Assembly: GCF_034670185.1 (NCBI RefSeq)
Contig: NZ_JAXMNY010000004.1
Span: forward strand, 124,001-188,000
Origin: Nisaea sp.
Lineage (GTDB): Bacteria > Pseudomonadota > Alphaproteobacteria > Thalassobaculales > Thalassobaculaceae
DNA length: 64,000 nt
Direction of reading: 5' to 3'
Part shown: one piece after another, positions 16,493-24,795 of the stretch
How positions within the stretch are numbered: position 1 is the stretch's first letter
Layout: each line of letters begins with the position of its first letter
Made by a program: the position numbers and the translations under genes
The notes under the pieces: generated by a model
Databases searched by the model: none
The model's input: the letters and a program-made list of their open reading frames with translations, nothing else
What the model was told of the DNA's origin: nothing

Positions 16493-17728
16493 ATGTTTTT
16501 CGACCTGACCCCGGAGCAGAAAGACCTGCAGGCCCGCGCCCGCGCCCTTGCGGCGGATGTGATCGCCCCGAACGCCGCCGAGGTGGATCGCAGCGAGCAA
16601 TATCCCTGGGACAATGTGAAAGCGCTGACCGACGCCGGATTCATGGGCATGACCGTGCCGAAAGACTATGGCGGGCCGGGCCGCTCCTATCTCGACACCG
16701 TGCTGGTGATCGAGGAGCTGGCGGCGGCCTGCGGCGTTACCGGTCGCATCGTGGTCGAGGGCAATATGGGCGCGATCTCGGCCATCATGACCTACGGCAC
16801 CGAGGCCCAGAAGAAGCTTGGCGCCGAGCATGTGCTCGGCGGCGACAAGCTGGCGATCTGTATCACCGAGCCGGATGCCGGCAGTGCCGCGACGCTGATG
16901 ACCACACGGGCCGACAAGCGGGGCGATACCTATGTGCTGAACGGCAAGAAGCACTGGATCACCGGCGGCGGCGTTTCCCGCCTGCACCTGATCTTCGCCC
17001 GCGTCTTCGACGAGGACGGCACCGAGCTTGGCATCGGCGGCTTCCTCGCCGACAAGGACAAGGCAGACGGACTTGTCATCGGCACCCGCGAGCCGACGAT
17101 GGGCCTGCGCGGCATTCCGGAAACCGAAGTGATCTTCAATGATCTGGAAATCCCGGCTTCCATGGCTCTGCTGCCGCCGAGCGGTTTCAAGCGCGGTTTC
17201 GCCGATCTGATGAGCGCCTATAACGCCCAGCGCGTCGGCGCCGGAACCGTCGGCATGGGCATCGCGGCCGGTGCCTACCGTCACGCCCTCGCCTTCGCCG
17301 GAGAGCGCGAGCAGTTCGGCCGCCCGATTGCCGAATTCCAGGGCCTGCAATGGATGCTCGCGGATATGTCCGTGCAGCTCGAAGCCGCCCGCTCGCTGAT
17401 CTGGCGGGCGGCGGCCAGCGCCGAAGGTCCGAGCGCCCCGTTCCCGGACGCGACCCTGGCGGCGCAGGCCAAGATCATGGCGTCCGAGATGGCCATCAAG
17501 GTGACGACGGATGCCCTGCAGGTGTTCGGCGCGCGCGGTTACTCCCGGAACTATCCGATGGAACGGATGCAGCGGGACGCCCGCATGTTCACGATCGGCG
17601 GAGGCACCGCGCAGATCTTGCGCACCGTCGTCGCCTCCCGCATTCTCGAACGGAAATTGCCGCAGACCCGCGACGGGCATCTGCGCCTCGCCGAAAAAGA
17701 GGCCGCGGTGCGGTTGGCTGCTGAATAG
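16493..17728 (+). CDS. Acyl-CoA dehydrogenase family protein
   Basis: A 411-aa flavoprotein with the three-part acyl-CoA dehydrogenase layout. The helical N-domain begins MFFDLTPEQKDLQARAR. The mid beta domain carries CITEPDAGSAA and KHWITGGG. The C-terminal helical domain ends with QVFGARGYSRNYPMERMQRDARMFTIGGGTAQ-type sequence (short excerpt of the FAD-binding end). The catalytic base position cannot be fixed by eye. The ATG follows GAGGAAG; longer starts overlap the lysR promoter. It is followed after 19 bp by a TPP-dependent enzyme, so the two probably act on one pathway under LysR control. The substrate is unknown. Confidence 0.87.
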   Translation: MFFDLTPEQKDLQARARALAADVIAPNAAEVDRSEQYPWDNVKALTDAGFMGMTVPKDYGGPGRSYLDTVLVIEELAAACGVTGRIVVEGNMGAISAIMTYGTEAQKKLGAEHVLGGDKLAICITEPDAGSAATLMTTRADKRGDTYVLNGKKHWITGGGVSRLHLIFARVFDEDGTELGIGGFLADKDKADGLVIGTREPTMGLRGIPETEVIFNDLEIPASMALLPPSGFKRGFADLMSAYNAQRVGAGTVGMGIAAGAYRHALAFAGEREQFGRPIAEFQGLQWMLADMSVQLEAARSLIWRAAASAEGPSAPFPDATLAAQAKIMASEMAIKVTTDALQVFGARGYSRNYPMERMQRDARMFTIGGGTAQILRTVVASRILERKLPQTRDGHLRLAEKEAAVRLAAE

Positions 17729-17747
17729 CCTCGTATAAGGAAGTCCC

Positions 17748-19355
17748 ATGCGTATTGCCGATGTGATTGCCCGCCGCCTGTACGAGGCGGGGGTCCGCTA
17801 TGCCTTTGGCGTGCCAGGGGGCGAAGTCCTGACTCTGGTGGATGCGCTGGAGAAAGCGGGCATTCGCTTCCTGCTGGCCAAGCATGAGAACGCCGCCGGC
17901 TTCATGGCCGAAGGCATCTGGCACATGACCGGTGCGCCGGGCGTGCTGGTCTGTACCGTCGGGCCGGGCGCCGCGAACGCGGTCAACGTCACCGCCAATG
18001 CGGAGCAGGATCGGGTGCCCCTGATCGTGCTCACCGGCTGCGTCGATGCGGGCGAGGCCGTGACCTACAACCATCAGGTCTTCGATCACACAAAGGTTTT
18101 CGGCCCGGTCACCAAGGCCAGCGTCACCATGCCCGAAAAGAACGCGGACGCGCTGATCGACAAGCTGGTGCGCCTCGCCATGGCGGACCGGCCGGGCCCC
18201 GTGCATATCGATCTGCCAATCGCCGTCGCGGCGAAAGAGATCACGGACGCCAAACCGGTCAGACGCCCCGCGCCGCAGCCCTCCACTCCCGCGCCAGGAG
18301 ACGCTCTGGATGCCGCCCGTGCTGCGCTGGCCAAGGCCGAGCGCCCACTGATCATCGCCGGGCTCGACGTGGTCAATCAGGGTGCTGCCGAAACGCTGGC
18401 CGGGTTTGCCAAAAAATTCGGCGCCCCGGTGATCGCCAGCTACAAGGCGAAAGGCGTCCTGGCCGAAGACAATCCGCTGTCCCTCGGCGGCGCCGGCCTG
18501 TCGCCGCTCGCCGACACGCACCTGAAACCGGTGATCGAGGCGGCGGATTTCATCCTGCTCGCAGGCTATGACCCGATCGAGATGCGCCCCGGCTGGCAGA
18601 ACCTCTGGGACCCGGCGGAGAAGACAATCGTCGAGCTGCTGGCCGCGCCCGAATATTCCTACATGCATGACGCCACGATGACCTTCCACGCCCATGTCGG
18701 CGAAAGCCTGAAGGCCCTCGGAGATGGCGTCGCGCCGCGCGCCACCTGGCCCGGCACCCTCATCGCCGATACCCGTTCCGCCCTTGCCGGCGCCTTCGGC
18801 CAGAATGAGGCCTGGGGCCCCGCCGCCATCACCACCACCGTCCGCGCCAACACCCCGCCCGACACGGTGCTGACCATAGACAGCGGCGCCCACCGCATTC
18901 TCGCCAGCCAGGTCTGGGAAGCCCAGGTGCCGCACGCGGTCCTGCAATCCACCGGCCTCTGCACCATGGGCTGCGCCCTGCCGCTTGCCACCGGCGCCAA
19001 ACTCGCCGCCCCGGACCGGGCGGTCGTGGCCTTCACCGGCGACGGCGGGCTGGAGATGGTGCTGGGTGAGCTGGTAACGCTGCGCGACCTGAAGCTGCCG
19101 GTCATCGTCGTGGTCTTCGTCGACGCCTCGCTGGCGCTGATCGAGAAGAAGCAGCGGGAGATGAGCTACGGCAATGCCGGGGTCGACATGCAGGAGACCG
19201 ATTTCGTCGCCATCGCCGAAGCGCTCGGCGGCATTGGCATCTGGTGCGAGGACCGGAAGACGCTCGCTGCCGCGATCAGAACAGGCCTCGCCACCGACAC
19301 CTTCACCCTCTGCGCCTGCCGGATCGATAGGCAGAGCTATGACGGGCGGATTTAA
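17748..19355 (+). CDS. Thiamine-pyrophosphate-dependent enzyme, acetolactate-synthase-like
   Basis: A 535-aa TPP enzyme with the three domains of the acetohydroxyacid synthase/benzoylformate decarboxylase group. They are the PYR domain with catalytic Glu47 in HENAAGFMAEG, a central Rossmann-like domain (about 185-325), and the PP domain with the GDG motif at 431-433. The asparagine pair that normally closes the Mg-TPP motif is replaced by FVDAS (around 457-461), with aspartate at the first position. Biosynthetic acetolactate synthase is therefore unlikely; a catabolic lyase or decarboxylase is more plausible. In operon with the acyl-CoA dehydrogenase. Confidence 0.82.
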   Translation: MRIADVIARRLYEAGVRYAFGVPGGEVLTLVDALEKAGIRFLLAKHENAAGFMAEGIWHMTGAPGVLVCTVGPGAANAVNVTANAEQDRVPLIVLTGCVDAGEAVTYNHQVFDHTKVFGPVTKASVTMPEKNADALIDKLVRLAMADRPGPVHIDLPIAVAAKEITDAKPVRRPAPQPSTPAPGDALDAARAALAKAERPLIIAGLDVVNQGAAETLAGFAKKFGAPVIASYKAKGVLAEDNPLSLGGAGLSPLADTHLKPVIEAADFILLAGYDPIEMRPGWQNLWDPAEKTIVELLAAPEYSYMHDATMTFHAHVGESLKALGDGVAPRATWPGTLIADTRSALAGAFGQNEAWGPAAITTTVRANTPPDTVLTIDSGAHRILASQVWEAQVPHAVLQSTGLCTMGCALPLATGAKLAAPDRAVVAFTGDGGLEMVLGELVTLRDLKLPVIVVVFVDASLALIEKKQREMSYGNAGVDMQETDFVAIAEALGGIGIWCEDRKTLAAAIRTGLATDTFTLCACRIDRQSYDGRI

Positions 19356-19373
19356 GTCCCGCCCGCTCTTAAA

Positions 19374-19459
19374 CGTCATCCCGGCCACCGAGCCGGGATC
19401 TGTCAGATCGTAAGGCGGAATCTGCCTGCAAAAGATCCCAGATCAAGTCCGGGATGACG
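19374..19459. repeat. Intergenic palindromic repeat, copy 3
   Basis: An 86-bp element with ends CGTCATCCCGG and CCGGGATGACG and an inner GGATCT / AGATCC pair. It is the first of three elements filling most of the 410-bp gap between the TPP-enzyme gene and nrdJ. No gene is seen in this gap. Confidence 0.85.
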
Positions 19460-19490
19460 GTGGAGGGGGGAGCCTGTCCGCCCCCTAATA

Positions 19491-19573
19491 CGTCATCCCC
19501 ACGCAAGTGGGGACCCAGGGGAGCACGGATCTCGCCCTATGATCTCTGGGTCCCCGCTTTCGCGGGAATGACG
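19491..19573. repeat. Intergenic palindromic repeat, copy 4
   Basis: An 83-bp element nearly identical at its ends and core to copy 1: CGTCATCCCC, GGGACCCAGG, CTGGGTCCCC and GGGAATGACG. The strong similarity to a copy 18 kb away supports a dispersed repeat family. Confidence 0.87.
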
Positions 19574-19639
19574 GCTATTTATCGTTGGGAGAATAGGGGG
19601 CGGAGAATGAGGAAGAGTGAGACCTCAGCCTCCCCACCT

Positions 19640-19723
19640 CGTCATCCCGACGAAGGTCGGGATCCACGGATCATAGAGCTTTACCCGCCATCAATGGATC
19701 CCGAATCAAGTTCGGGATGACGG
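19640..19723. repeat. Intergenic palindromic repeat, copy 5
   Basis: An 84-bp element with ends CGTCATCCCGA and TCGGGATGACG and inner GGATCCACGG / ATGGATCCCG. It shares the variant core of copy 3 (GGATC) rather than that of copies 1 and 4 (GGGACCC). It lies just downstream of the nrdJ stop. Confidence 0.85.
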
Positions 19724-19765
19724 TGTGGAGGTTTGGGAAAAGAAGAGGAGTGAGGCGTCAGTCCC

Positions 19766-22099
19766 TCAGCCGCACTTCGAATAGCCGCAGCTCGTACACA
19801 GGTCGCAGCCTTCCTGCTTCATCAGGGAGACGGAGCCGCAGGTCGGGCATTGGGCCGGGATCGGGCCGCCGGCGACCGGGCCGTCATTGACGACCTTTTT
19901 CTTCCCGCCGAAATCCATTTCCAGCGTGTCCGGGTCCTTCAGGAAGCCAATATCCTGCAGATGCTGCTCGATCACGCCGCCGATGGCAGCGAGCAGGGAG
20001 GGGACGTATTTGCCGCCCATCCAGCAGCCGCCGCGCGGATCGAACACCGCTTTCAGCTCCTCGACCACGAAGGAAACATCGCCGCCGCGCCGGAATACGG
20101 CGCTGACCATCCGGGTCAGGGCCACGGTCCAGGCGTAATGCTCCATGTTCTTGGAATTGATGAAGACCTCGAACGGACGGCGGTGGCCGGACTGCATCAC
20201 GTCGTTGATGGTGATGTAGATGGCGTGGTCGCTCTCCGGCCACTTGATCTTGTAGGTCTTGCCCGGCAACTCCTCCGGCCGCCCCAAAGGCTCGGTCATG
20301 TAGACCACATCAGGGTTCGCCGCCGGATCTGTCGTGGTTGCCGCTTCCTCGTTCGTGTTGGCGGGCGTGTTGGCGGGAGCCGGTGAGGCTTCTTCCTTCT
20401 TCTCGTCCGAGACACTCAGCACCGAGCCGGTGATCTCGTTCGGGCGGTAGGTCGTACAGCCCTTGCAGCCCTGCTCGTAGGCCGAGAGATAGACGTCCTT
20501 GAAATCCTCGAAGGAAATATCGACCGGCACGTTGATGGTCTTGGAGATCGAGCTGTCGATGTATTTCTGCACCGCCGCCTGCATCGCCACATGGTCTTTC
20601 GGCGTCAGGGTCTGGACACTGACAAAGGCGTCCGTCAGCTCCGCATCGTCACCCTTCAGGTGCTTGTACATCCGGTAGGCATAGTCCGAGACCTCTTCGG
20701 TCTTGCGGCTGCCGTCCGGCATCAGCACGGTGCGGTTATAGGCATAGCTGAAGACCGGCTCGAGGCCGGAGGACACATTGTCCGCGACCAGCGAGATGGT
20801 GCCGGTCGGCGCGATGGAGGTCAGCAGGGCGTTGCGGATGCCATGCTCCCGGATCGCGTCCTGCACGTCCTGATCCAGCTCTTTCACCGATTCGCTGGCC
20901 AGATACTTGTCCGCGTCGAACAGCGGGAACGCACCCTTCTCCTTCGCCAGATCGACCGAGGCGAGATAGGAGTGACGGCGCAGCGCGGCCATCCATTTCT
21001 CCGTCATCGCCACCGCGTCCGGCGAGCCGTAGCGCAGACCGCAGAAGATCAGGGCGTCGGCCAGGCCCGTAACGCCAAGACCGATGCGGCGCTTGGCCTG
21101 GGCTTCATGTTCCTGCTCCGGAAGCGGGAATTTCGAGGCGTCGACCACATTGTCCATCATCCGGACGGCGAGCGGCACCACGCGGGCCAGCTCGTCCATA
21201 TCCAGCTCCGCATTCTCTTCGAACGGGTTCTTCACGAAGCGGGCGAGGTTGATGGAGCCGAGCAGGCAGGCGCCATAGGGCGGCAACGGCTGCTCGCCGC
21301 ACGGGTTGGTGGCGGCAATCGTCTCGCAGTAATGCAGGTTGTTCCGCTTGTTGATGCGGTCGATGAAGATCACGCCCGGCTCGGCATAGGCATAGGTCGC
21401 GGCCATGATCTTGTCCCACAGATCGCGCGCCTGCACGGTCTTGTAGACGGTGCCGTCGAACACGAGATCCCAGGGATCGTCCTGCTTCACCGCATCCATG
21501 AAAGGATCGGTGGCGAGGACGGAGAGATTGAACATGCGCAGCCGGGCCGGGTCCCGTTTCGCCTCGATGAAAGCTTCCACGTCCGGATGATCGCAGCGCA
21601 GCGTCGCCATCATGGCGCCACGGCGGGAGCCCGCGCTCATGATGGTGCGGCACATGGCGTCCCAGACATCCATGAAGGAGAGCGGGCCGGATGCGTCCGC
21701 CGCCACCCCGTGCACCCGCGCGCCGCGCGGCCGGATGGTGGAGAAATCGTAGCCGATGCCGCCACCCTGCTGCATGGTCAGAGCCGCTTCCTTCAGGCCC
21801 TCGAAGATCCCGGCCATATTGTCCGGAACCGTTCCCATGACGAAACAGTTGAAGAGCGTGACCTGACGGCCGGTGCCGGCGCCGGCGAAAATCCGGCCGG
21901 CGGGCAGATAACGGAAATCGGCGAGCGCGGTATAAAACTTCTCCGCCCATGCCTCCTGATCGGTCTCGACCTCGGCCAAAGCCCGCGCGACACGATGCCA
22001 GCTGTCCTCGATCGTGCGATCGACGGGCTCGCCGTCTGCGGTCTTCAGGCGGTACTTCATGTCCCAAATCTGCTGGGAAACCGGGGCGATTGAAGTCAT
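19766..22099 (-). CDS. nrdJ: Adenosylcobalamin-dependent (class II) ribonucleotide reductase
   Basis: Reduces ribonucleotides to deoxyribonucleotides using an adenosylcobalamin radical, independent of oxygen. The 777-aa protein has the RNR barrel with LFNCFVMG (first redox cysteine), NPCGEQPLPPYGACLLGSIN (short core NPCGEQ, the thiyl-radical region) and SIAPTGTISL. After a Pro/Ala/Thr-rich linker (about residues 595-625) comes the C-terminal conserved domain and a zinc-type end (CPTCG, CDLCTSCGYSKCG). The ATG start gives the usual MTSIAPVSQQIWDMKY beginning. Paired NrdR boxes lie just upstream. No nrdAB or nrdDG is in the window, so it may be the main reductase, fed by the B12 genes. Confidence 0.95.
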   Translation of the reverse strand: MTSIAPVSQQIWDMKYRLKTADGEPVDRTIEDSWHRVARALAEVETDQEAWAEKFYTALADFRYLPAGRIFAGAGTGRQVTLFNCFVMGTVPDNMAGIFEGLKEAALTMQQGGGIGYDFSTIRPRGARVHGVAADASGPLSFMDVWDAMCRTIMSAGSRRGAMMATLRCDHPDVEAFIEAKRDPARLRMFNLSVLATDPFMDAVKQDDPWDLVFDGTVYKTVQARDLWDKIMAATYAYAEPGVIFIDRINKRNNLHYCETIAATNPCGEQPLPPYGACLLGSINLARFVKNPFEENAELDMDELARVVPLAVRMMDNVVDASKFPLPEQEHEAQAKRRIGLGVTGLADALIFCGLRYGSPDAVAMTEKWMAALRRHSYLASVDLAKEKGAFPLFDADKYLASESVKELDQDVQDAIREHGIRNALLTSIAPTGTISLVADNVSSGLEPVFSYAYNRTVLMPDGSRKTEEVSDYAYRMYKHLKGDDAELTDAFVSVQTLTPKDHVAMQAAVQKYIDSSISKTINVPVDISFEDFKDVYLSAYEQGCKGCTTYRPNEITGSVLSVSDEKKEEASPAPANTPANTNEEAATTTDPAANPDVVYMTEPLGRPEELPGKTYKIKWPESDHAIYITINDVMQSGHRRPFEVFINSKNMEHYAWTVALTRMVSAVFRRGGDVSFVVEELKAVFDPRGGCWMGGKYVPSLLAAIGGVIEQHLQDIGFLKDPDTLEMDFGGKKKVVNDGPVAGGPIPAQCPTCGSVSLMKQEGCDLCTSCGYSKCG

Positions 22100-22127
22100 T
22101 CCGGGCTCGTCCGTTCTATCTCGTCAA

Positions 22128-22174
22128 ACACTATATATAGCCGCGCGCTATTGGGAGAACGCTATATATATGCA
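22128..22174 (-). promoter_or_regulatory. Tandem NrdR boxes upstream of nrdJ
   Basis: Two near-palindromic 16-mers, ACACTATATATAGCCG (22128-22143) and ACGCTATATATATGCA (22159-22174), match the NrdR consensus acaCwATATaTwGtgt. Their starts are 31 bp apart, about three helical turns, the spacing known for NrdR box pairs. They lie 29-75 bp upstream of the nrdJ ATG and should mediate repression by dATP-bound NrdR. Confidence 0.85.
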
Positions 22175-22229
22175 CCATGATCACATGTCTATCGTGTCAC
22201 GCCGAAACGGCAGCATAACACGATAAGCC

Positions 22230-22901
22230 TCACTCCGGCATCATCGAAGCCGCTGTCACCCGCAGCCAGGCAGCCTGGTATTTGACGTATTCCGACAGAA
22301 TCAGGAAGCGCGACTGCGGCGATTTCCACCATTCGGCAAGGCCCGGATCGGCCGGACGCACCGGGTATTCGCTGATCTCGATATCCGGCATCGCCGCGCG
22401 GAACTCGATTCGCGAACGGGCCATGTGATAATTCGAGGTGACGAGGATCATCGAGCGATAGCCGCCCGACTTCATCCAGTTGGCCGCCTCCTCGGCATTG
22501 CCGATGGTGTCGTGCGCGCCATATCCAAGCGCCACGCAGCAATCCATCATCTCCTGATCGACGGCGACACCGCTCTCCGCCATGACCGCCCGGAATTCGG
22601 ACGGGCTGACGATATCGTTGACCCCGGAGACCAGCAACGCCTTCGCATGGCCTTCAAGCAGCAGGGAGACAGCGACCGGAATCCGCCGGCTGCCACCGGT
22701 CAGCACCACAATGGCATCGGCCTCAGGCGTGGCACGCGGCGCATCCGACGGCATAACGGCCAGGAACCAGAAAAACCCGCCAATCCAGAGACCGCCCGCC
22801 ACGGTGACAACGCTCAGAAGGCCGACCAGCCATCCCTTGAGCGGTCCTGCCTTCCAGTCCCGGCCATGTTTCCGGCTTTCCTGCCGGCCCTCCGCGCTCA
22901 C
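22230..22901 (-). CDS. YdcF-like DUF218 membrane protein
   Basis: A 223-aa protein with one N-terminal transmembrane helix (about residues 20-45) and a DUF218 domain (about 60-200). It has the family's opening strand ADAIVVLTGGSRRIPVA and the conserved SNYHMARS motif. DUF218 proteins such as SanA, ElyC and YdcF are linked to envelope integrity. The GTG start overlaps the ftsX stop by four bases (GTGA), indicating translational coupling; the longer frame lies inside ftsX. The ftsE-ftsX-ydcF order is common in alphaproteobacteria. Confidence 0.85.
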   Translation of the reverse strand: MSAEGRQESRKHGRDWKAGPLKGWLVGLLSVVTVAGGLWIGGFFWFLAVMPSDAPRATPEADAIVVLTGGSRRIPVAVSLLLEGHAKALLVSGVNDIVSPSEFRAVMAESGVAVDQEMMDCCVALGYGAHDTIGNAEEAANWMKSGGYRSMILVTSNYHMARSRIEFRAAMPDIEISEYPVRPADPGLAEWWKSPQSRFLILSEYVKYQAAWLRVTAASMMPE

Positions 22902-23803
22902 GGGTTCATCCTTCTGAGCGCGCCGAGCACGGAAAGCCTCGCGGCAATCCAGGCGACAAGGGCAACCAGCACCGGCGCAGACGCGATCAGGCTCCATTCG
23001 ACCACCCCGGCGGGCAACCCTCCGAGCAGGGTCGGGATCAGGTTGGCGCCATCGACCGCCTCCGGCTCCAAGGCCGCGGCGACGCCGGCCAGCGTCGCAA
23101 CGGCAAGAAACCCGCCGACCAGACCGCCGCGCAGCGCCATCTTCAGGACGTGGGCCTGAAATTCGGAGGCGATATAGCCGTCACGGGCGCCGATCAGATG
23201 CAGGATGGCGATCACCTCACGGTGGATCGAGACCGAGGTGCGCACGGCGAAGATCACGGCGACGACCGAGGCCCCCATGACCAGCGCCAGCACCGTCAGG
23301 CCAAGCACCTCGACAGCCCGGGTCAGCTTGGCCACATGGCTCATCCACTGGGTATGGGCCTCGACCATGGCGCCCGGGAAAAGTTCACCGAGCCGGGCTT
23401 CGAACTGTTTCAGATCGACCTCCGGTGGGGCGGCGAAATGCAGATCGAACAGGCGCGGCAGGGGCAAGTCGGCAGCGAGTTCGGCACCGAGCCACGGCGC
23501 CAGCAGCTCGGCGCTGCGGGAGGTATCGACCCGGACCAGCCGCAGGATCCCCGGCAACTGCCGCATCATCCGTTCCGCCTGGCTCAGCCGAGGCGCATCG
23601 CTTCCTTCTGTAACCGCCGCCGGAATCTGCACCGTGACCACACTGCCGAGCGCAAAATCCCAGCGCGCGGCGAGCTGATGCGATGTGACCGCCCCGACCG
23701 AGGCGAGCACGGCGAAATAGCACATGATGCCAAGTAGCCAGGGCAGGTAGCGGGCGGATGGATCGTGCGACAGGGGAATGTCGCCGCGGGGAATAAGAGC
23801 CAT
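22898..23803 (-). CDS. ftsX: Cell division protein FtsX (ABC permease)
   Basis: A 301-aa four-helix membrane protein. TM1 is at about residues 20-42, followed by a large periplasmic loop (about 45-165), then TM2 near 170-195, TM3 near 225-245 and TM4 near 270-290. The cytoplasmic stretch REVIAILHLIGARDGYIASEF is the FtsX signature that contacts FtsE. With FtsE it transmits ATP hydrolysis to periplasmic peptidoglycan hydrolases at the septum. It starts 3 bp after ftsE and overlaps ydcF. Confidence 0.92.
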   Translation of the reverse strand: MALIPRGDIPLSHDPSARYLPWLLGIMCYFAVLASVGAVTSHQLAARWDFALGSVVTVQIPAAVTEGSDAPRLSQAERMMRQLPGILRLVRVDTSRSAELLAPWLGAELAADLPLPRLFDLHFAAPPEVDLKQFEARLGELFPGAMVEAHTQWMSHVAKLTRAVEVLGLTVLALVMGASVVAVIFAVRTSVSIHREVIAILHLIGARDGYIASEFQAHVLKMALRGGLVGGFLAVATLAGVAAALEPEAVDGANLIPTLLGGLPAGVVEWSLIASAPVLVALVAWIAARLSVLGALRRMNP

Positions 23804-23806
23804 GCC

Positions 23807-24556
23807 TCAGCCCCTGTGACGGTGCTTGCTGGGATTGCTGGTCCCGCCGCTGGTTGCCGCACCGACAGGACGCGGCTCGCTACGCCGGCTACCCGGTCCG
23901 CGGACACGGGTCACGCGCCCGCCATCGACATTCAGGCAGGGATAGGTGAAACGCTCCACCAGCGCCCTGTTATGGGTCGCGATCAGCACCGTGGTGCCCA
24001 TCTTGTGCAATTCCTCGAAGAGATAGAGCAGCCGGATGGCCACGCCGTCGTCGACATTGCCCGTCGGCTCGTCGGCGAGCAAGAGCTGCGGCCTGCCGAT
24101 CACGGCACGGGCGATGGCCACGCGCTGCTGCTGTCCACCGGACAGCGTGTGCGGCAGGGAGTCGAAATGGCCGGAGAGGCCAACCCATTCAAGCAACTCC
24201 GGAACGTATTCGCGGATCGCCGATTCGCGCGCCCCGGCGATGCGCAACGGCAGCGCGACATTGTCCAGCGCGCTCAGATGCGGGATCAGCCGGAAGTCCT
24301 GGAACACGATACCGATGCGCCGACGCAACGCCGGAATACCGTCCCGGCCGATGGTCGCCGCGTTCTGACCGAACAGGGACAGTCGTCCGCGCGACGGCTT
24401 CAGCCCGAGATACATCAGCTTCAGCAGGCTCGATTTTCCGGCCCCGCTCGCCCCGGTGATGAACTGGAACGAGCTTTCCTCGACCGCGAAATTAACATCG
24501 CTGAGGATTGCCGGACTCCCGGGATAGCGGAGCTCCACCTTGTCAAACTGGATCAC
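23807..24556 (-). CDS. ftsE: Cell division ATP-binding protein FtsE
   Basis: A 249-aa ABC ATPase. Walker A is GASGAGKSS (near residue 37), the signature motif LSGGQQQRVAIARA and Walker B LLLADEPTGNVD, followed by a switch histidine in IATHNRALV. It forms a complex with FtsX at the division site. The C-terminus has an extra Arg/Pro-rich tail of about 30 residues (RGPGSRRSEPRP) not usual for FtsE. First gene of a leftward three-gene operon, divergent from the zinc-ribbon gene. Confidence 0.94.
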   Translation of the reverse strand: MIQFDKVELRYPGSPAILSDVNFAVEESSFQFITGASGAGKSSLLKLMYLGLKPSRGRLSLFGQNAATIGRDGIPALRRRIGIVFQDFRLIPHLSALDNVALPLRIAGARESAIREYVPELLEWVGLSGHFDSLPHTLSGGQQQRVAIARAVIGRPQLLLADEPTGNVDDGVAIRLLYLFEELHKMGTTVLIATHNRALVERFTYPCLNVDGGRVTRVRGPGSRRSEPRPVGAATSGGTSNPSKHRHRG

Positions 24557-24687
24557 GGCGCGGCGCGCCTCCCTCTCCCAGTTACCGGGGCCCAGATATC
24601 GGGCCCAGACTCCGGACCGACCCGCAAATATGGTTTCGCGAGATTTTCCGGTTGCTCAAGTCCCCATGATTTCAGATCGTCAGCACC

Positions 24688-24724
24688 ATTGAAAGCCCGG
24701 CTATTGAAAGTGCCGGTGTTGAAG
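24688..24724. repeat. Triplicated 15-bp direct repeat in the ftsE upstream region
   Basis: ATTGAAAG occurs at 24688 and 24703, and GTTGAAG at 24718, each 15 bp apart, with similar filler (CCCGGCT, TGCCGGT). The array lies in the 239-bp divergent region between ftsE and the zinc-ribbon gene. It may be iterated binding sites or a decayed tandem duplication. Confidence 0.4.
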
Positions 24725-24795
24725 CGTGGCGGACAGTAGGCGCGACCGTCGGCTTTGCCTATAGTGGCCGGACCGTCAGTGGACAACAGGATCAC

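Noticed and set aside
17589..19388. A 599-codon open frame on the minus strand
   Set aside because: Mirror frame of the TPP-enzyme gene, and it also crosses the end of the acyl-CoA dehydrogenase gene.
20591..22093. A 500-codon open frame on the plus strand
   Set aside because: Entirely antisense to nrdJ. Its translation is His/Arg/Gly-rich with no domain, as expected from the mirror frame of a high-GC gene.
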